Under the pieces are notes generated by a model, which saw only the letters and a list, made by a program, of their open reading frames with translations, had not been told where the DNA came from and did no database searches. Below, piece after piece: positions 25,717 to 28,851 of a stretch of 28,851 bases of DNA. Made by a program: the position numbers and the translations under genes. The DNA is from JBFGWM01 sp041588495 (GTDB lineage: Bacteria > Pseudomonadota > Gammaproteobacteria > Pseudomonadales > JBFGWM01). The stretch lies in contig JBFGWM010000003.1 in NCBI GenBank assembly GCA_041588495.1, forward strand, positions 1 to 28,851. Direction: 5' to 3'. How positions within the stretch are numbered: position 1 is the first letter of the stretch; each line of letters opens with the position of its first letter.

Positions 25717-26022
25717 ATGCGCAAGGACAAGCAAAAGGTTCTCGACGAGGTCCTGACCGACGAGCAGATCCGCGGCTTTCTTGCCGCCAATCCGCCGGCC
25801 CATTTTGCGGCCGATCACAATTGCGTGATCAAGGCTTACCGTGGCCTGGTGGCCCGCGATTTCTCCCGTTTCGTGGAGATGTTCGTGGCGGAAGGCCGTG
25901 ACCTCAACGCCCTGAACGAATTCGGCGAGACCGTGCTGGACGTGGTTGCCAGCCATGAATCCTGCGCCGAGTATGCTGAAATCCTTCGCGACGCCGGGGC
26001 GCGCCACGCCGCGGACGCCTGA
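25717..26022 (+). CDS. Small conserved protein, PA4642-like, with an ankyrin-like C-terminus
   Basis: A 101-residue protein starting MRKDKQKVLDEVLTDEQI at ATG 25717. It resembles the Pseudomonas PA4642 family of small uncharacterised proteins, whose start (MRKDKxxV...) and helical layout it shares as I remember them. The C-terminal third, DLNALNEFGETVLDVVASH followed by AEILRDAGA, reads like one degenerate ankyrin repeat, suggesting a protein-protein contact surface. It has no signal or membrane segment. Its own promoter is predicted just upstream, and it converges on the next gene with six bases between the stops. Function unknown. Confidence 0.8.
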   Translation: MRKDKQKVLDEVLTDEQIRGFLAANPPAHFAADHNCVIKAYRGLVARDFSRFVEMFVAEGRDLNALNEFGETVLDVVASHESCAEYAEILRDAGARHAADA

Positions 26023-26028
26023 CGCCCC

Positions 26029-26529
26029 TCACCACCAGTATTTGCCCCAGTTCTCCGGATTTGCCCAGTGTTCCGGGCTGTTCCACGTGCGGCGCGGGTT
26101 GTAGTCATCGATGTCGTAGACCCAGGCCCGGTAGTCCGAGTCCCCGCGCAGAAATTTCGCGGCATGGCGCAGGCCAAGACTGAAGAAATCCGTTTCCTGC
26201 CAGCCTTTCTGTTCTATAACGTTCTGATTTACAAGAATATATAGTCTTGGGCTGAGCAGATTGCGCAAAGTCCCGATGAGGCGCAGGCCGGCCTCCCGGT
26301 CAAGATCCTCCAGGGCCTCACAGACGATTGCCAGGTCGCATCCGGCGACCTGCCCGGGGTTGGCGAGGAAATCGGGACCACTGCACTGGGCCAGGCGGCA
26401 CCCGGGATGTGCCTTTTGCCAGTCCTCCAGGGCCGCGATGGGTTCCCGGCTCACGCACAGCAAGACCGAGGGTTGCCGGGATTCCAGGATCTGGATGAGG
26501 TGTACTGCGGGGTTGTCGCCGGATTCCAT
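26029..26529 (-). CDS. Conserved protein, DUF6231-like, with a methyltransferase-like core
   Basis: A 166-residue protein from ATG 26529; an in-frame TTG at 26550 is a weaker alternative. The first 115 residues follow the order of a class I methyltransferase: a beta strand (SVLLCVSREP), a helix, and then CDLAIVCEALEDLDREAGLRL resembling the segment after motif III, with LSPRLYILV as a later strand. The Gly-rich SAM-binding motif is absent, so it is probably not an active methyltransferase. The C-terminus is rich in Trp, Tyr and Asn (WNSPEHWANPENWGKYWW), an unusual and likely conserved tail that I associate with DUF6231. Function unknown. Confidence 0.72.
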   Translation of the reverse strand: MESGDNPAVHLIQILESRQPSVLLCVSREPIAALEDWQKAHPGCRLAQCSGPDFLANPGQVAGCDLAIVCEALEDLDREAGLRLIGTLRNLLSPRLYILVNQNVIEQKGWQETDFFSLGLRHAAKFLRGDSDYRAWVYDIDDYNPRRTWNSPEHWANPENWGKYWW

Positions 26530-26885
26530 TCGATCGGATTCAAAAACCAAGTGATTTCATGGGGATACCATACCATGTCGGGGCCGCCCGGGGGGCGGCA
26601 ATGGGTTCGTGCGGCGGCCCTGCAGGGTCGATTTCGCTGGCGCCTGCCGTGGACAGCACGGTTAACCTGCGCACGCTACACTGAAAGGTCGGGTTCCGTG
26701 GTCTGACCGGTCGGTTTTCAACCCGTCCGGATGGTGCAAAACCCAACTTTGGATAGGTGTGGTTGGGGTCCCCGGCCCGTACTATTTCATCCTGAAGCGA
26801 AGGCTGCGTGCCATTCGCGCATCATTTTCAGGGTTCCGGTTCGCCGGATGTTCGATTCAAGCATCGATTTCGAGGAATTATAAAG
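26530..26885. other. 356-base divergent intergenic region upstream of the adhesin gene
   Basis: This is the longest non-coding gap in the window, separating the divergent starts of the DUF6231-like gene and the adhesin gene. It holds a seven-base-pair GC hairpin GCCGCCC/GGGCGGC (26583-26599), which lacks a T-tract. It also has a GGGGTCCCC palindrome (26765-26773). GAGGA (26872-26876) lies nine bases before the adhesin ATG. I cannot point to a convincing -35/-10 pair; TACTAT at 26780-26785 is the nearest -10-like hexamer. Its length suggests regulated adhesin expression or a long leader, which is inference. Confidence 0.6.
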
Positions 26886-28851
26886 ATGGCAAGTACAGTC
26901 ATTGGTTCGGTCGCCAGCCAGAGCGGCGAAGTCACCGCCAAGGGTGAGGATGGCAAGGTTCGTCAGCTTCAGCAGGGCGACGAGATCATGGCGAACGACT
27001 CGGTTTCCACCTCCGAGGGCGCGACGGTGGTCTTCGAGTTCACCGACGGTTCACGCAAGGGCATGGCCAGCAACACGACCATTTCCCTGGACAAGAACGT
27101 GTTCGACCCCGACGCCCCCAGGGCGGAGGAAATGGCCGCTGAGAACGTTGCAGCCACGGACGACCTCTCCGACACGGGCACCGGCGCGGCCAGCCCGGCT
27201 GGTGTGGGCGATGCGGTCGGCACCCTGACCTCGGCATCCGGCACGGTGATCGCACGCGGCCCCGATGGCAGCGAGCGGGAACTGTCCCCGGGCGATGAAG
27301 TGTACGCCAATGAAACCGTGGTCAGCGGCGACAGCTCCCTGGCCATCTTCGAATTCAACGACGGCTCCCGCAAGGGGCTGGCCAGCAATGCGGAAATCAC
27401 TCTCGACAACAGCGTGTTCGACACCGCGCGCGGTGAGACCGCGTTTGCCGACGCCGGCGACGCCGCCGAGAGCGGAGCGGAGGCCGGAATGGCCGAGGCC
27501 CCCGGGCAGATTCTCGGCACCCTCGGCACCGTGACCAGCGTTTCCGGCGAGGCGATTGCCCGCGGACCGGACGGCTCCGAGCGGACGCTGGAAGCCGGCG
27601 ACGAACTGTATATCGGTGAGACCCTGGTCACTTCCGACTCCGGAACCGTGATCGCGGAACTGACCGATGGCTCCACCAAGGGTTTTTCCGGTGGTTCGGA
27701 AATCGCCCTCAACGAATCCATGCTGCGCCCGGAAGCGCCCGCCGAAGGCGAAACCCAGCTGGCGGATGCCGGCGCGGCTCCCGCTGAGCTCGGTGAGGCC
27801 ATCGGCACGGTCAACAGTGTGTCTGGTGAGGCGATTGCCCGCGCTCCGGACGGTTCGGAGCGCACCCTCGAAGCGGGTGACGAACTGTTCGCCGGTGAGA
27901 CCCTGGCTGTGTCCGACGGCGGCACCGTGATCGCCGAACTCTCCGACGGCTCCGTGAAGGGCTTCTCGGGGGGCAGCGAGGTGGCCCTCAACGAATCCAT
28001 GTTGCGCCCGGAAGCGCCCGCCGAAGGCGAAACCCAGTTGGCCGACGCCGGTGAGGCAGCCCCTGCCGAGCTCGGCGAGGCGGTGGGCACGATCAGCTCC
28101 ACCTCCGGCACCATCACCGCGCGCGCGCCCGACGGCAGCGAGCGGGAACTGAATTCCGGCGACGAGGTGTTTGCCGGTGAAACCCTGGTAACGGCCGACG
28201 CCAGCACGGCGGTCCTCGAATTCGCCGATGGATCGACCCGCGGCCTGGCCAGTGGTTCCGAGGTCACCCTCGAGGCACCATCCGCCACGCCGACCCTGGT
28301 CGCCGAGGCCGAGCAACCTTCCCCTGCCGCTGAAGAAGCCGCGGCGGAGCAGGTCGCACTGGGTACCGGTATACCGGTTGGCACCGTGTCCTCGGCAACC
28401 GGCGACGTGATCGCCCGTGGCCCGGACGGCAGCGAGCGCAAGCTGGAAGTCGGCGACGAGATCAATGCCGACGAAACCATGGTTACCGAGGACAACAGCA
28501 CCGCGGTATTCGCGTTCTACGACGGCACCAATCGCGGTCTGGCCAGCAATTCCGAGATGACCCTGGACGGCCGCACCCTGGACATCGCCTCCATCCGCGA
28601 GGCCCGTGGCGAAGAGGGCGCGATTTCTGAACCTGCGACCCTGGCCCAGGCCGAGCAGGCCGCCGAGGCGGCCCCGGCTGCCGCAAAGGGCGCGGTTGCG
28701 CAGGTTGCAACGCTCGACCAGCAGGCCGATCCCGATGTTGCCGCCCTGCAGCAGGCCATTCTCGAAGGCGCTGACCCCACCGTGGAAGCGGAAGCGGCGG
28801 CTGCCGGCGGCGCCACCAACGAGGGTACCCACGAGGCCGTGTTCCTGGCGC
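26886..28851 (+). CDS. Large LapA-type secreted adhesin, N-terminal part with six retention-module-like repeats
   Basis: An open reading frame of 655 codons runs uninterrupted from ATG 26886 to the window edge and continues beyond. It has no Sec signal peptide, as expected for a type I secreted protein. Six FecR-like beta repeats of about 70 residues start near residues 5, 110, 213, 306, 400 and 498 with the pattern VGTV..SG..IARGPDGSER.L..GDE. Acidic linkers rich in Ala and Glu separate them. An Ala-rich helical segment follows, then AALQQAILEGADPT (619-632), a hallmark of LapA-type retention modules, and AAAG (638-641) as a candidate LapG cleavage site. In known systems the N-terminal module holds the adhesin in a TolC-like pore until LapG cuts it under c-di-GMP control via LapD. 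The extender and RTX parts, and any lapBCDEG genes, are outside the window. GAGGA lies nine bases upstream of the start. Confidence 0.85.
   Translation, partial: MASTVIGSVASQSGEVTAKGEDGKVRQLQQGDEIMANDSVSTSEGATVVFEFTDGSRKGMASNTTISLDKNVFDPDAPRAEEMAAENVAATDDLSDTGTGAASPAGVGDAVGTLTSASGTVIARGPDGSERELSPGDEVYANETVVSGDSSLAIFEFNDGSRKGLASNAEITLDNSVFDTARGETAFADAGDAAESGAEAGMAEAPGQILGTLGTVTSVSGEAIARGPDGSERTLEAGDELYIGETLVTSDSGTVIAELTDGSTKGFSGGSEIALNESMLRPEAPAEGETQLADAGAAPAELGEAIGTVNSVSGEAIARAPDGSERTLEAGDELFAGETLAVSDGGTVIAELSDGSVKGFSGGSEVALNESMLRPEAPAEGETQLADAGEAAPAELGEAVGTISSTSGTITARAPDGSERELNSGDEVFAGETLVTADASTAVLEFADGSTRGLASGSEVTLEAPSATPTLVAEAEQPSPAAEEAAAEQVALGTGIPVGTVSSATGDVIARGPDGSERKLEVGDEINADETMVTEDNSTAVFAFYDGTNRGLASNSEMTLDGRTLDIASIREARGEEGAISEPATLAQAEQAAEAAPAAAKGAVAQVATLDQQADPDVAALQQAILEGADPTVEAEAAAAGGATNEGTHEAVFLA
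26898..28583 (+). repeat. Six tandem FecR/retention-module-like domain repeats in the adhesin
   Basis: Copies span 26898-27107, 27213-27422, 27522-27725, 27801-28004, 28083-28283 and 28377-28583, with periods of 105, 103, 93, 94 and 98 residues. Each holds G(T/S)(V/L/I)xSxxG, ARGPDGSER or a variant, GDE, (G/N)ET and DGS(T/R)(K/R)G. Copies 3 and 4 are closest and share an identical linker beginning NESMLRPEAPAEGETQ. Copies 1, 2, 5 and 6 share GLASN/GMASN/GLASG in place of the GFSGG of copies 3 and 4. Copy 1 is the most divergent. Confidence 0.9.
28797..28808 (+). other. Candidate LapG-type di-alanine cleavage site in the adhesin
   Basis: Codons 638-641 encode AAAG within EAEAAAAGGATNEG, matching the known LapG target pattern (T/A/P)-A-A-G; the cut would fall between A639 and A640. 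It follows ADPT and precedes a Gly/Asn-rich stretch, the usual position after the retention module. Four alanines in a row leave the exact register uncertain. Confidence 0.6.

Noticed and set aside
26898..28583. Tandem repeats considered as a CRISPR-like or satellite array
   Set aside because: The period is about 280-315 bases, the reading frame is continuous and variation is largely at third codon positions, so these are protein domain repeats.
27051..28832. 593-residue antisense ORF (and a 510-residue one at 26969-28501) opposite the adhesin
   Set aside because: The plus-strand frame has clear domain repeats and a Shine-Dalgarno. The antisense products are low-complexity mirror images of the repeats, arising from high GC at third codon positions.

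Overview
The window is a GC-rich, gene-dense piece of a gammaproteobacterial chromosome. The gene order rsgA / orn / queG / nnr-tsaE-amiB-mutL-miaA-hfq-hflX / hflKC-DUF2065-hisZ-purA, with psd, a RhdA-type sulfurtransferase and the start of a FimW-like gene on the other side, matches the order I recall around PA4938-PA4958 of Pseudomonas aeruginosa. Three things differ: an epmB-efp-epmA module sits between the FimW-like gene and psd, there is no motAB, and an unrecognised gene lies between hflX and hflK. Base composition and the lysine-type EF-P system would fit a free-living, possibly Chromatiales-like lineage, but that placement is inference.

Region by region: (1) 1-3044 has the 5' end of a FimW-like gene, then the EF-P modification set, with epmB diverging from efp-epmA. 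(2) 3055-7409 is a minus-strand block: rsgA, an HDOD/GAF-like protein with an eight-proline run, rhdA and psd. (3) 7560-9198 holds orn and queG, convergent with overlapping 3' ends. (4) 9253-17253 is the long plus-strand run for metabolite repair (nnr), tRNA modification (tsaE, miaA), cell-wall amidase (amiB), mismatch repair (mutL), RNA chaperone (hfq) and ribosome-rescue GTPase (hflX). (5) 17371-18174 is a conserved-looking gene of unknown function. (6) 18367-23166 is hflK-hflC-DUF2065-hisZ-purA, almost without gaps. (7) 23197-26529 is an accessory stretch: an exported NAPE-PLD-like metallo-beta-lactamase-fold protein, a kinase-fold gene overlapping a hotdog thioesterase, and a convergent pair of small conserved proteins. 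(8) 26886 to the edge is the N-terminus of a large secreted adhesin.

The most unusual object is the adhesin. Its first 655 residues carry six tandem copies of a FecR-like/retention-module beta domain. An Ala-rich segment follows, with the LapA-type signature AALQQAILEGADPT and a candidate LapG-type di-alanine site. Known LapA-type retention modules have, to my knowledge, one such domain, so a six-fold array is worth checking. The coding part of the window otherwise looks like housekeeping genes in a conserved order. I see no tRNA or rRNA gene, insertion sequence, CRISPR array or prophage.
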